DNA from: Cycas panzhihuaensis
Taxonomy: Eukaryota; Cycadophyta
NCBI GenBank assembly: GCA_023213395.1
Contig: CM041465.1
Span: 159,347,741-159,411,740, forward strand
Direction: 5' to 3'
Length of the DNA: 64,000 nt
Shown: positions 21,302 through 33,480 of the stretch, piece by piece
Position numbering within the stretch: the first letter of the stretch is position 1
Layout of the letters: every line of letters starts with the position of its first letter
Made by a program: the position numbers and the translations under genes
The notes under the pieces: generated by a model
Database searches by the model: none
What the model saw: only the letters and a program-made list of their open reading frames with translations
What the model was told of the DNA's origin: nothing

Positions 21302-23994
21302 TGTTTCCTAGCTACTGGTAATGGATACAGACAGATTGACTCAGGTAAGAATAGGTACGCTTCTTCCTTTTTACTTCTAATATTTCTTTAGAAAGGTTAA
21401 CAGAAGTATTGCCTCATTGCATGATTGACTACTTCATTTGTATGATCACCTTCCATCTATTTGGCTTGATCATGCTGCTTGTCGTATTGTGAGCCTATGA
21501 CGACTAGCGGGGCCTACCGTTCAGCAAGGTAGGCATCTGCATGGCACTCTTCGACCCTCCACGCTACCTCCACATTGCCTTAAGCCTCATTTGATTTGTA
21601 TGACCCATTCATACCCTGACCTTGCATCCTTATCATGACATTTCCGGGACCTTCAGCCTCAAATACTATTGTTGGCCTTGTTCACATGCCTTCCTAATTA
21701 TCCATAGCCACCTAGACAGGAGGGCCAGCCCCTCCCAGGCCTGCCACTTTAGCTTTTAAGGCTCCCAGAACCCAGATTATTACCATTCTGGCTTTCTAGT
21801 CCTACACCACTGTAAACTAAGTGGTATCGCGAAGTTTACTACGGTACCGTGAAGTTAACCGCGGTACAACTGTTGCAACTTGTTTTTAATATTTGTCATG
21901 GTAATTCTTGCATTTTTTGCAGAATTGCCACATGGCCACTCACCCAACTTAACCCTATTCATGCCCTAAACACTCGTTTAGGGTTGATATGGGTATAAAA
22001 CCCAAAAAGATGATCATTTTACATCTCTTGGCTCTCCAACTTGACTTTCTACTGCTGTAGTTTCTGCTCTTTTCTCCCTTCTTTTCATAGGTGCGTCTGT
22101 AATCCTACATTTCCTGCTACTCTAGTCCAGGATCCACTTGCAATGACTCTTCTCTATGGTGGGAAGCCCCCCTCTAAGCACTCTCAAGCAACTTTTGCAT
22201 GGTTCTCTTCAAATACCCCTCAGCAAGTGTCTCCTACGTCCGTCCTTAGGGAAACCTCCTACAAAACCCTATAGGAACTCTTCTTTCTCGCTAATTGTAG
22301 GGGAAAATCTACCCTAGACTCAGCCCAATAGGTACCTTAGGTCCTATTTTTAGAATTTATTATGTATTATTTCCATATTAGGCTCATATTCAAGTGTACT
22401 CTCCTACTTTCTTCCTGTTTGGCTATAGTAAACGCTGTTTTCTTTGAGTCTAGCCTTGTATTCTTAGGTTCCCACCATTTTCTCCACTGGTTTTCCTCAA
22501 GAAAGTAATGGGAGAAGGTTTATAAAGGCTAGGCAAAGGGAGCAAGGCAAGATCTGCCCCACTCAGGCCTACTCCCCAAGGGCAACCCCCTTCCTACCTT
22601 TCTTTTCCTACTCTCATGCTTTCCTTGGGTTAACTAGGAGAAGGTAGAGCTTAGGCCAACACTAGATATCAGTGTGTGCAGCACTTGCTACGCTGATTCC
22701 AGGCCTACATGCCTCTCTTTTGGGCCCTCTTTGTGCCTCTAACATTTCTTGGTATCCCTTAATATCTTGGGTAAGGCTTGTGTGATGGATCACTGTCCAT
22801 AGCGACTTCGTTGCCTTGATACCCCTCCAACACCTTGCTACATATATTCTCGTGTTTGTTGGCTATCATAAGTTTCTATTTGTCCCTATCTTGTTGTACC
22901 AAAGGGCTGCGTGGAGAACCTTAGTGGAGGGTTTTGCCATCCTGAGGCTTCCCTTCCCTTTTTCTTGCGTGATATGTGTGGTTTGCTTAAGGAAAGTTGA
23001 GTTGTCTACAACAGTAGTTTCTCTAATTCAAATATACTATTTTAACATATACATTACATATATTTGCATATATATATATATATATATATAACCCTTCTCG
23101 TAGCCCCTTCTTGGAAGGGATAAACTCTTATGTGTGTAAGTTTGAAGTGGTATTTCACAAAGGACAAAGACGTCCGGATCTGGGTAAGCTTTACCTTCTT
23201 TTTTGTTCACTTCATTTGCTTCCTTTTTGTTCTACTTACTTTTCATAAGGGGAAGGTAAGGAAGCCCCTATCCTCTACATCGATCTTGGTCATACATCCA
23301 CCAATCAATGAGAGGGTGCACGTTGCGCATGAGTGAGGTCCCTCATCAACTGCCACACTTCACCAGATACGCTCCGTCCCTCTTTCCATCACCTCTCATC
23401 CTTTTTGCTTTTACACAAAAATCTATTATCTTAATCCAATAGATCACATAAGAGTAAAAAGGGAAAAATAATTAGCCACTTGTATCCCTTGCATAAGGAA
23501 CGTTGTATGCTTTCTTTCTTTCATAGGAAAAGGCATAGTAGGAAGTATATTCCTCTTTCTTTCTCCTACCCATCCTAAAAATACCCCATAGATGCATTTC
23601 ATTTAACTTGTTTGATTGTGTGTGAAATGTTTGTACTTCCTTTTGCTTTATTTTGTACTTTGCATAGTGAGTGGAAACAGAGGAAAGGAAGGAATCCCCC
23701 TTTATCTATTTCTTACCCCTTCCCTTAGTCGCATTTGTTTCGGCCATCGAAGGGTGGGAGGACCTTCCTCTTGAGGTCATCCAGGCTACCCCCTGTATGT
23801 GTCTTCTCTCTTAGACCGAAAGCTACTACAAGGTAGTTGGGTGCCATTTGCAGGTCCCAAACTCACGCTCCAGCACACGGATGTCCTGTGTGGTGTTCCC
23901 TTTACTTATAGGTTCTCATCCACACCCTCAACATCAGCTATTGGCTATCCTCATTCCTATCAAGCATAGTGACCATCCCGTAGATGCGCATCCA
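21302..23994 (+). repeat. 3' LTR of Tat-B
   Basis: It starts TGTTTCC and ends GCGCATCCA. It aligns with 9806-12625 throughout, with mostly C/T and G/A differences, a shorter AT run (23068-23090) and loss of the 120 bp found at 12252-12371 of the 5' LTR. Copia-1 coding sequence resumes directly after it. Confidence 0.92.
21994..22000 (+). promoter_or_regulatory. LTR promoter TATA box (3' LTR)
   Basis: TATAAAA in the same conserved block as the 5' LTR copy at 10480. Confidence 0.6.
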
Positions 23995-24000
23995 GTTGCA

Positions 24001-25970
24001 AAGCCTATAAAGCATTTTACATAGTTGGTAACCAAGCTTACATGACACATGATGTAATCTTTATAGAAGAAGCATAATAACTAACATCTTCTCAACCTTA
24101 GATTGTAGCTATAAATGAAGTTGGTGTGTCACAAGTGACTCTTGGGTAAATTTTGGAGCCACTAGCACTAGCTTCCTCCTACACTCTAGGTCCCTCATTA
24201 GTTCCAACAACATCTTTATCATCCACTCAAGTAAGCATAACCTTGCCTCCCATTTCAATTGATAACCTTCAGGTGGAATCCACTAGCTTTCAATTACCTT
24301 CTAAGTAGGTACAACAGCTTTTAAAGGATACTCCTTCTCCTCCCATAGCTACAAAAAGGCCTTCCAAGATGAGACACTCTATAAACTTTGCCCTAATAGT
24401 ACGTGTTCTTGAAACATTTGAGCCTTCCATGTTTGAGAAGGCAATAAAAGACTAAATATGGAAAGAAGCTATGGATGAAGAGATGAATTCTATCTTAAAA
24501 AATGATATTTGGGAGCTAATTGAATTACCACATGGAAAGAAAACAATTGATTATAGATGGTTGTATAAGATAAAGTTTTATGTAGATAACATCGTAGAGT
24601 ATCACAAAGCTCACCTTGTAGCAAGAGGTTTCAAATAGTAGGAAGGAATTGACTATGATGAGACCTTTGCACTAGTAGCCAACATGACCACATTCCATTT
24701 GGTTATGTCCCTAATAGCATAATTTGGATGAAATGTTTATCCAATGGATGTGAAAAGTATTTTTCTCAATGGAGAGCTTAAAGAAGAGGTTTTTCTAAAA
24801 CAACCCCTAGGCTATGTTGTTCTAAGACAAGAACACTTAGTTTACAGACTTAAGAAAGCCCTTTATGGACTCAAATAGGTACCACATGTCTGGTATATAA
24901 ATATAGATGTCTTTTTCACACAACATGGATTTAATCATTCACCCTTTAACCTAGATCTCTATATTTGGTTTAAAGATAATTTGATTACAATCATTATTCT
25001 CTACGTGGATGATCTTGCTATCACTAGCAATGATACAAATAGAATTTCTTAGCTTCAATTAGAATTAACGAGCAACATTGAGATGATTGACCTTGGGCTA
25101 CTCCATTACTTCCTTGGAATTAAAGTTTGGTAAGAACTAGGCCACATCCTCCTAACTTAAACTAAGTATGCCAATGAGCTCATGGAAAGATTTAGGATGA
25201 TAGAGTATAAGCTTGCACTAATTCCTATGGAAACAAGAACCAAGTTAAACTTGGATAAATAAGGAAAGCCTTTTGATCCCACTTTGTGCTGGTAGTTAGT
25301 TGGGATTCTTATCTATCTCACCCATACTGATCTAGACATCTTATATATAGTAGGGATTTGCTCTAGGTACATGTCACAACCAAAAGTATCTCATTAGAAA
25401 ACATCCATTAGGATCCTCAAATACATCTGTGGCACTTATCAATTTGGCCTTGAGTATAACAACACTGACTCACCTATTCTAAAGGGATATATAGATGCTG
25501 ATTAGGTTGGTTTCCAGGATACATGCCATTCAACTTTGGGCTATTTCTTTGATATGAACTTAGCTATAATCTTGTAGAACTATAAGAAGCAGCTTAATAT
25601 TGCCCTTTCCTCCACCGAAGTAGAATATAAAGTAGTTGTCTATACTACAATCAAGTTGATTTGGCTTAGAAATATTCTCATTGAGCTTAGACTTTAACAA
25701 CATGCACCTACCATCCTATACTATGACAATCAAAGTATAATGAAGATGATGAAGAATCATGTATTCCATGATAGAACTAAACACATTGAGGTCCATCGCC
25801 ACTTTATCTATGAGCATGTCCAGAATAGAGAAGTTGATCTTGTCTACCATCCTACTGAAAACCAGGTCTTCGACATCCTCATCAAAGAACTTGGTAAACT
25901 AAAGTTTGAACTATTTAGACATGACCTTAGCATTCAAAGAAATGAAGTTTCTATTAAGGGAGGGTGTTAA
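24001..25970 (+). pseudogene. Copia-1 integrase tail, reverse transcriptase and RNase H
   Basis: After the Tat-B insertion the copia frame continues with the end of integrase (THDVIFIEEA), a linker and an RT that is recognisable throughout. WELIELPHGKK opens the palm at about 24510, [15 protein letters not shown] lies near 24755, and the catalytic box ILYVDDLAI has both Asp codons intact (25008-25013). RNase H follows, with ALSSTEVEYK (about 25596) and the final DRTKHIEVHRHFIYEHV segment (25763 onward). The frame ends at KGGC followed by a stop overlapping the LTR start. Many Gln-to-stop changes inactivate it. RT copies the element RNA into cDNA, and RNase H removes the template. Confidence 0.9.
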
Positions 25971-26349
25971 AGCTACCTAATACCTCTTTCATTTCTTTAT
26001 ATCTTTGTAATCTAATATTCATGTTGTATTAATGGATCTCTGGTGTAATTAAATCACATTTGATATTGAGGTTGATTCCACCTCTTGTGCCATTAATCCA
26101 TCTTATCAAATTATAATGTAATATTGGTCGATGGCTATAAATTATGACTCACACATTTTTACATTATATTGATTTGATGCTAATATAAAATCTCTGCCTA
26201 AAAGAGAGCATTATGGTATGATGAATTCACCTGTAACCTTTCCAATTCCTTTGTCTTGTTTATTTACATATTTCTTTAAATATTTTAGTCATTTTGCTTG
26301 ATATATATTCATTAGTACATATGTATTAAATATCCTAATATTTTTATCA
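25965..26349 (+). repeat. 3' LTR of Copia-1
   Basis: It starts TGTTAAAGC right after a GGGAGGG polypurine stretch and the RNase H stop. Its end is inferred at TTATCA (26349), because the next bases (CTTGAAGATCTAG) read directly into a Tekay integrase (LEDLVRMY). The 5' partner is outside the window, so the end and the CTTGA target site are estimates. Confidence 0.6.
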
Positions 26350-26352
26350 CTT

Positions 26353-27085
26353 GAAGATCTAGTTAGAATGTATACCATGGAGTATTCTAACCATTATGAA
26401 GATTACCTTTATCTAACCGAGTTTTCTTATAATAATATTACCCACTCCTTTATAAGAATTAGTCTATTTGAAGAATTGTATGGTAAAAGATGTGATATAA
26501 CACTCAACTAAAAAAAAATAGAAGATCAGTACAAGATGGGGCCTGAGTTATTACAAGATATGGAGAAGTAGGTTTCCAAATTTAAATAATAGTTGAAGGT
26601 GGTATATGATAAACGAAAGTGTTATACATATTTAAAATGAATAGTTAAGGAATTACAAGTTGGAGACCATGTCTTCTTGAGTGTAAGACCTAATTATACC
26701 TCTCTTATCTTAGGAAAATATAAGAATTTATCCCCAAAATATTATGGTCCATTTGAAATTCTTGAGAGGATTGGATAGTTTGTATACAACTTTACTCTAC
26801 CACTACAATTAAGAATACATAACGTATTCTATGTTTTATTATTAAAAAAATAGGTACTAGATTCAAAACACATAATTAAGTGGACTAATATCATAATAGG
26901 ATCCAATGTTAATTTCAAAGAAGAACCCTTATAAATACTAGCTTGAAGGGAAAAGATGTTATAGGATGGGTGCATTAAATAGGTAAAAGTATAATGGAAT
27001 CACTTAACCCTAGGAGAAGCAACACAGGAACTAGAAAGTGACATAAGATAATAATAGCCCTAGTTGTTTATAGAAAATTTAAATA
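26353..27085 (+). pseudogene. Tekay-type integrase C-terminus and chromodomain
   Basis: The frame reads LEDLVRMYTMEYSNHYEDY and continues through FSYNN, FEELYGKRC, VGDHVFLSVRPNY and YGPFEILERIG to LRIHNVFYVLLLKK, the standard order of the Tekay/Del integrase end. The last part (about 26890-27060) matches the chromodomain region that Tekay elements use to target heterochromatin (VKVQWxH followed by an ATQELE-like end). Stops interrupt it at Gln and Trp codons. The catalytic core is missing because Copia-1 inserted upstream of this point. It is inactive and carries no regulatory signal that I can see. Confidence 0.82.
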
Positions 27086-27121
27086 GCATCTAAGGTGATT
27101 TTTTTGTTAAGGTTAAGAGGG

Positions 27122-28726
27122 TGTAAGGGCCTAGTGAAGACCTAGATAATCAACTAACCATGGATAGGTTAAGGTACCAATCAAGGATAGATTAAGGTAC
27201 CAATAATGAATAGGCCACTACTTCAATGGTAAGGTAATGTATATTTTCTCCTTTTTAGTTTATTCATATGTTGTAAGGTGTATGCTTATTTGACCAACAC
27301 TAATTGAAAGGATACACCACCCTAATTTCATAGAATAGTAGATAGCACAGTGTTAGACTTTAGTCCCTTTAGACTAAAATATTATCTACTATAAATAATG
27401 TAAAACTACTCTTTTACTTCTTGTATAATACAGAAGCAACCAGATTACTTTAGATAAATAGTACAAACAAGGGGGCACATGATATGAACAAATAAGGAAT
27501 AAAGGGTAAAACATAGATGTGAGGGTAATAGACTTAATATTTTTTTAAGGTTTCACTAAACTCCTAAAAATTATTAAGTCCATTACCCTTACATTTGTGT
27601 TTTCCCCTTTATTCCTTATAAGGGTTTGATTAGAGGTCTTGGGTTGAGTAAGTCCCTATTCCACAAGGGTTGAGTGAATCCTCTATGGTTATTTTCATGT
27701 ACAAAGGCTCAATGAATCCATTATAATTAATTATGTGCATGAGGATCAAGTGAGTCTACTTTAGATGTTTTTATGTGAATGAGTAATATTTGCATGGGAA
27801 GGATTTACCACCTCATGCTTGGATAAGTAGTGTGGTATAAAATACACTCATCATAAAGGTAAGAATTGGTGATTATACATGTAAGTGTTGTGTGGTATGA
27901 AACACACAATTATTACTTTTATGTATTACATGGTATAAGATATATATGGTCATAGAGATTAACTTAGTGGTGGCGCATATGGAGCATGGAATTCCAAACA
28001 AAGTGTAAGAATTAACTTGATGTAGAAAATTCTAATTTAGCATCGAGTTGTCTTTGATATTTATTGGTAAAAGGCATAAATTAAAATGTAACCTATATTC
28101 CAGAAAATAGCCCCTTATTGATTAGATTTTAGATCAATGTTACAAAATGTTTCATGAATATTTCAATAGTGTTTGAACTGTAATAAGAAGCCAAAGAAAT
28201 AGTTTAACAATAAACTAAAATAGTTTTTACCTAAGAGTTCAATTGAGGTAATAATAGGTTGAGTCTTGAGTGGTTACCAATACTTCAAAGTTTATATCAT
28301 GTGCTTTAGCTTAGAGGAGAACTCCATCTTAGGTTTTCTATTAGTTGGGAAATGAATTAGTCCAAAGTATTTTGTCCAGTTTCTCTTTTCAATCAATATG
28401 AAAATGTACCAATACCCCAATGTTGAATTATGATGATATGATATTTGTGATTCTCTCTAAAGTTTAGCATTATTATATTTATGTTAGAAACCCACTTAGT
28501 AAGAAGCTTATTATCATGTCCATGATTTACATTAATGAAACTAATCAGTAAACATCACTAATTTCTTAAACTAGCAATATCTCTGGTCATGTAATTCTTT
28601 ATTGTGTATGTTTTTGCAAACTTTAATTTATTAGTTTAAGTAATTCGATAGATGTTAGCTTAGATGGTAAACTCTCATGAGTCACAACTAAGTAATGTCA
28701 CAACTGACCTATTTAGGGCTATGACA
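27122..28726 (+). repeat. Probable 3' LTR of the Tekay remnant
   Basis: It begins TGTAAGGGCC after a GGTTAAGAGGG purine run, as Tekay LTRs often do, and may end at GGGCTATGACA (28726). No second copy is in the window, so the 3' end is tentative. It contains the inverted repeat listed separately and no genes. Confidence 0.5.
27491..27619. repeat. 49 bp inverted repeat with 32 bp loop
   Basis: Arms at 27491-27539 and 27572-27619 are about 90% complementary: AATAAGGAATAAAGGG on the left pairs with CCCTTTATTCCTTAT on the right, and GACTTAATA pairs with TATTAAGTC. It could be a small MITE-like insertion or an LTR hairpin. I see no clear flanking duplication. Confidence 0.85.
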
Positions 28727-29315
28727 CCTTCCTACTTGTTTTTGCCTTAGTCCTTTACATTACCCAATAAATCACCTTTCCATCCCCTTACTAAAACTCC
28801 TTTCCTATAAATAATACTTGACCCTTATCCCCTACTTGTTCCCTCTATATGGCTTAAATCCTATGCTCATTAGTGGATCTAAATTCATTTACCTTTTATT
28901 CCATAAACCATCATTTTAAATTTTTGATAATTTCTCTTATTTAATCATTATTTAATATATATTTCATAGAACTCATTCCTTAATCAAAGTCCCATATATA
29001 ATATCTCCTAATTTTCCCCCTGATATAACTCATCAATACCTTTTATACCCTCTACTCTACTTAATATGTATCCACATAAAACCTTTATCATACTATCAAT
29101 ATAATATTTACTACCTTTTCCCAATCATCTCTTACATATGCCATGATGATCATGTGTATCTATATTATTGGATAGATCATATGTATCACCACCCCTTATA
29201 ATTCTTCCATATCACTCATAATCCAAACCTCACTACCTTTACTTACCTTACTACCTCTACTCTCTAAGACCTTATTCTTATACTTTCTTACATCAACTTC
29301 TCTAATGTTATTTCT
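28727..29315. other. AT-rich stretch without recognised features
   Basis: I see no gene, RNA or clear repeat. It has many short pyrimidine-rich runs on the plus strand. Confidence 0.5.
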
Positions 29316-29341
29316 TGATGTAGGAGCATTTAGACCTTCAT
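29316..29341 (+). repeat. Start of Chromovirus-R 5' LTR, repeated at 33532
   Basis: TGATGTAGGAGCAT(T/C)TAG followed by ACCT recurs at 33532-33553, the latter right after a GGGGAGGA polypurine tract. The two copies diverge after about 24 bp. The full 5' LTR length cannot be set; the leader to gag (to about 30330) shows no gene. Confidence 0.5.
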
Positions 29342-30329
29342 CCTAATTCAATTCACTTTTTATCATTTTTTTTTCTAAGTTCTTAGGTCTACTAATTAGA
29401 CCATAATGTTTCACTTAGTGGTCATAATTCAGTCATTTTTACGTTGACTCAAAGGCCTATTCAAGTAGAATATACCAAAATAGTTTATGACTAGACTAAA
29501 TCCCTATTATAGGTCTGTAGTTATTTTGTTAAAAAGATGCCCCAAGCATACTAAAATTTTGAGATTTAGTTTATATGTCTAAAAATAATAGTTAATTTTA
29601 GACTAGTTTTTACTTTTTATGTATAACCCTTAGTGGTCTAATTCTTGAGTAGGGATTTACTTTAAAATATGGTTTCATTTAATATTTTAGGTAATTATAA
29701 GTTTTTAGGATTAGGGTTAGAAGTTTTTGGACTTCCTTATTTCACTTGCATAAATGTATTTTTAGACTTACTTTTGGTACATTGAATGGAATGGAATAGA
29801 AATGATTCTTCCTATTTTTGATTTTTTTCTTATTTTAAGTTTTTATATATGGGATTAAATGTTTTCCTTAGAGGCCTTATCTATAATATATTATCAATGC
29901 ATGATTTAGCTCCAAAGTTAAAGAAAATCCATAAAAGGTTAAGGCATTATGGAAAATACTTATTGAAGAAACTAGAAAGGCAACAAAGTATTCCTATTAA
30001 AAGGGTAAGGAACTACTCATTTGGGATTAGGAGCCTTATAAAATGCTTACAAAAGAAGGTTTAGGATCCAAATTGGTTGGGTAAAGAGAAGAGTGGTAGC
30101 AAATGGTGAGAAGAGGAGGAAGAGTGAACTATTTTAAAACAAATAGAAACTTACAAGAGTTGTACAGGAGAATGTAATAACTTCCTACTATAGTATTAAG
30201 ATAAAGGCACAAAGGACATATGAGTAAGAGGTATTCAAGTGAAGATGGTATGAGACTAGAAGATGGTAATATACAAGAACCATAGATAATAGTAGAGAGA
30301 TTCTTAAACGTGCTTATAGATAAGAGCAA

Positions 30330-31140
30330 TGGATTAAGATCGACATTCTAGATTATTAAGGAGTTTAAAACTAGAGGAGCTAGTAGACTAGCTAAATGCC
30401 ATGGAGAAGTTCTTCAAATAGAAGAGCATAAATGGCTAAAAGAAGGTAAAGTTTTATGCATAAAGTTAAAAGATGCATGCAACTATTTGGTGGGATTACC
30501 TATAGAAAGAGAGAAGAAAGGCAAAGAAAATATCAAAACATTAACCAAAATGATGAAGTATTTAAAAGAAAATTTTTGCTAGTCTAATATTCTTAGAGCC
30601 TCTTTAGAAAGTTCCATAACTTAAAGTAGAAAGGAAAAATAGTACAAGACTATACAAATGCATTCCATAAGCTTTTTATTCATGTGGAGAATAAGGAGAT
30701 ATATAAACAAGTTGCTACAAAGTATGTGAATGGTTTAAAGGTTTTAATTTAGGATGAACTCAGCGTGTATAGAGTTAAAAGTAAGAAAGATGCATATCAA
30801 TTAGTATTAAAGGCATAAGAGAAGTAAAAGAGGCATACCACTCAAAGGTCCACTATGATAATAAAAGTTTCATCATCTTTATACAAAGGCAGAGGAGGAA
30901 CCCCCTATGTAAAGGGAGAATCATCCAATAGGATGGAAAGATAAGAATGAGAGAGGTAGGGTAGGATGCAAGGAGGAAGAAGAACTTATAACCAACCCAC
31001 AGGAAGAGGATTTTAAGGAGCCTAATAAGGTAGAGGTTTTAGTGATAGAAGAGGATAGAGAAAACCTTTGTTTATTTTAAATGTAGAGAAGGACATAGGG
31101 TATTTGAATGACTTAGTCACCATGAGGAATAATCTTAGAG
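30330..31140 (+). pseudogene. Chromovirus-R gag with zinc knuckle remnant
   Basis: Combining frames gives a gag core at 30500-30830 (NIKTLTKMMKYLKE, then a shifted QDYTNAFHKLF-like stretch and DELSVYRVKSKKDAYQLVL) with the helical pattern of the retrotransposon gag domain. A degraded nucleocapsid segment near 31075-31125 still shows FKC followed by EGH. Gag would package the element RNA. Several TAA and TAG codons and at least two frame changes are present. The call rests on this pattern and on the protease that follows. Confidence 0.6.
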
Positions 31141-31329
31141 GTAGGGAGAGCATCTAAGGATGAACTTGGCCCAAAACAAAGGTGGTAATAAAGGAGTCAT
31201 GGTAGATGAAATTAAGAGCTTAATGCTTTGAAAAACCATGATAACACTAAGACACCAACCTATACGAGATAAAGGAAAGGCAAATATGGATGCTGATTTA
31301 TGGTTGTAAATAAACATTTTTAAAATAAA

Positions 31330-31905
31330 ATATGTCATGAGAGGAATGGTATATAAAGTTATAATTGATAGTGATAGTTATGACAATATGGTCTTCAATG
31401 AAATGGTAGAAAAGTTAGAATTATGTTATGAATCAAATCCACATCCATACTACATTTCTTAGTTTAGAAAAAAAAATGAGGTGACTATTGACAGGAGATG
31501 CTTGGTTGAATTTAACATTAAGAAATCATCATGAGATGAGATATGACACAATATGATCCTAATAGATGCATGCCATCTATTATTAGGGAGAACATAGTAG
31601 TATGATAAAAATTACTTTCATTATAGAAATAATAATACCTATATATTCTAGAAGAATGGTATAGAGGTAAAACTATTTTCATTTAAGGAAAAAGGACATG
31701 TGGAAAGCATATTGATCGCTAAAGAATTTATGAAATATATATGAGAGGCTAGCACTTATTATGCCTTGATGGCAAGATAGATAGATGAGGACAACATAGA
31801 GATACTAAGCAAGGTAGTAGGGTTTTTACAAGAGTATAATGACATTATGCCAGATGAGTTACCTGATGGTTTACGACTCGTGAGATATATTTAATACAAA
31901 ATTGA
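31330..31905 (+). pseudogene. Chromovirus-R protease and start of RT linker
   Basis: A retropepsin remnant reads VIIDSDSYDNMV near 31355-31390, where the family has DSGSxxN; the Gly of the catalytic triad has become Asp. A later LLLGR-like segment lies at about 31580. The frame goes on to the linker that precedes RT (DIMPDELPDGLR at about 31843). It then breaks at about 31905 and jumps to the end of RNase H, so RT is deleted. The protease would have cut gag-pol. Confidence 0.7.
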
Positions 31906-31934
31906 CCAAGTAGGTGTCATATCTATAAAGCTTT

Positions 31935-33480
31935 ATATTTATTTTAAAGCATACATCAGGTAAACTGAATCATGTTGCTAACACATTGAGTAGGTGAGTG
32001 ACATTATTGACCACCAAGGTAAATGAGGTGGTAGAATTTAAATCCATTAAGGATTTGTATGACTCATATCCTAATTTTAAAACAATTATTAAGCACTGTA
32101 AGAATCCTCTAACTATGAGATATGGCTCTTTTTATGATGATTACTTTATGTTATATGGATACCAATTTAAGAAAAGATAAGAGTTCATCCCAAAGGGCTC
32201 CATGAGAGAGAATATCATATGAGAGTTGCATAGTAGAGGTCTTAGTGGATATTTTGGCCAAAACAAGACCATAGATTTAGTAAAGGAGAAGTTTTTTAGC
32301 CTCAAATAAAGAGTGATATGGTAATATTTATGGTATGTTATAGGACGTAGCAAATAGACAAGGGACATATATAGAATACCAACGTATATATGCCCTTATT
32401 ACTACCCAAAGGACCATGGATAGACTTAGGCATGGATTTCATGTTGGGATTATCAAATGTATAAAGAGGTAATGATTTATTTATTTTTGTTCTTGGTTAT
32501 TTTTAAAAAGTAGTTTATTTCATTGCATGCAAGAAGATAAATGACATAGTTAGGTTAACAAATTTATTCCTCAAATAGGTTACAAGGCTACGCGTCATTC
32601 TCAAGACTATCATTTTAGATTGATATACAAAGTTCTTGAGTTATTTTTAGAAGACTCTATTAAAGAAGTTGGGAACAAAATTCTAATTTAATAGGGTGTA
32701 TCATCCATGGACTAATAAAAAAATTGAAGTGGTGAATAAAAGTTCAGGAAACCTACTAAGGTACATCATCGGAGAGAATTCTAAATTGTGGTGTTTGGCA
32801 TTAGCTAAGGAAGAATTTATATATAATAGTTATGTAAATAGGTTAATAGATAGATCATCTTTTTAGGTTATGTATGGTAGAAACCCGAATGGTGTACTAG
32901 ATTTAATACACCTACCTATTGGGGAGAAGGTGAGTGATGTTGTAAAAGCTTTTGTAGAGCATATACAATAGGTTCATAAGGAGGTAAAGAAAAAGTTATA
33001 AGATAATAATAAAAAGTATAAGGAACTAGTAAATAGGACCTATAAGCATAAGGTATTCAAAGAAGGTGACCTAGTAATGGTTTACTTCAGGAAAGATGAA
33101 TTTTCTCAAGGGACCTATAATAAACTCAAACATAAAAAGCTTGGACCATGTTAGGTTATAAAAACGATTAATGATAAGGCATATGCAATGAATCTTCCTA
33201 AGTACTTTCATATTTCTTCTATCTTTAATATTTTATATCTATATACATATCATGAAGGAGATGAAGAAATAGGTTATAAAGGTGAATTGGTGAGTTGGGA
33301 GAACTAAATACCAAGGAAGAAGTAAGAAGAAATTGAGCAGGTGTTAGATATAAAGATAATAAGCATATGCTAACAAAATTATAATAGGTACCTAGTGTAG
33401 TGGAAAGGTCTACCACAAGAAGACAACACTTAGATCATAGAAAAAGAGTTAAAGTAGTTGAATATCAACAAACATTAAGA
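31935..33480 (+). pseudogene. Chromovirus-R RNase H end, integrase and chromodomain
   Basis: The frame resumes at the last RNase H residues (KLNHVA at about 31965) and a linker (FKSIKDLYDSYPNF). Integrase follows: a zinc region around 32190-32300 (ELHSRGLSGYFG), a core around 32400-32760 (the WIDLxxDFxxG region, FVSLH-like, then KKLGTKF) and a C-terminal part with GDLVMVYFRKDEF (33070-33108) and KLGPC. The end (about 33330-33475) reads as a chromodomain: VLDIKIIS, RYLV and WKGLP, then TxIIEKELK. It is inactive, with many Gln-to-stop changes. The chromodomain identifies a chromovirus. Confidence 0.8.

Larger units (their letters stand above)
9806..23994 (+). mobile_element. Tat-B: full-length Ty3/gypsy Tat-like element lacking RT, RNase H and integrase
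   Basis: This 14.2 kb element has two long LTRs, a primer-binding site, a polypurine tract and the order gag, protease, deletion, antisense mobile-domain gene (minus strand), second RNase H, 3' LTR. RT, the first RNase H and integrase are absent between about 16050 and 16570; Tat-A supplies the comparison. The LTRs differ mainly by transitions plus one 120 bp deletion, which indicates an insertion old enough to decay by deamination. It is nested in the integrase gene of Copia-1. Without RT and integrase it could move only with help from a related complete element. Confidence 0.9.
6653..26349 (+). mobile_element. Copia-1: Ty1/copia element interrupted by Tat-B
   Basis: Two separated blocks make one copia element: leader, gag, protease and integrase at 6680-9805, and the integrase tail, RT, RNase H and 3' LTR at 23995-26349. 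The split falls inside one reading frame. The left block ends in LKYIFIN and the right block resumes at AYK and then THDVIFIEEA, which is how copia integrase continues. Its 5' LTR is left of the window because Tat-A sits in its leader. The 3' LTR abuts a Tekay integrase sequence, so Copia-1 itself inserted into an older chromovirus. Many stops show that it is inactive. Confidence 0.85.
26350..28726 (+). mobile_element. 3' remnant of a Tekay-type chromovirus (Ty3/gypsy)
   Basis: It contains the end of integrase, a chromodomain, a polypurine tract (about 27109-27121) and a long LTR-like region. Copia-1 cut it within integrase, and the rest lies left of the window. It is the oldest host layer of the left nest. 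Confidence 0.7.

Noticed and set aside
9801-23999. A perfect target-site duplication for Tat-B
   Set aside because: TTTGA and GTTGC do not match without assuming an indel. The insertion is supported by the interrupted copia frame instead.
28727-29315. Possible host exon or RNA gene between two elements
   Set aside because: No open frame, no tRNA or rRNA motifs and no splice-site pattern that would support it.
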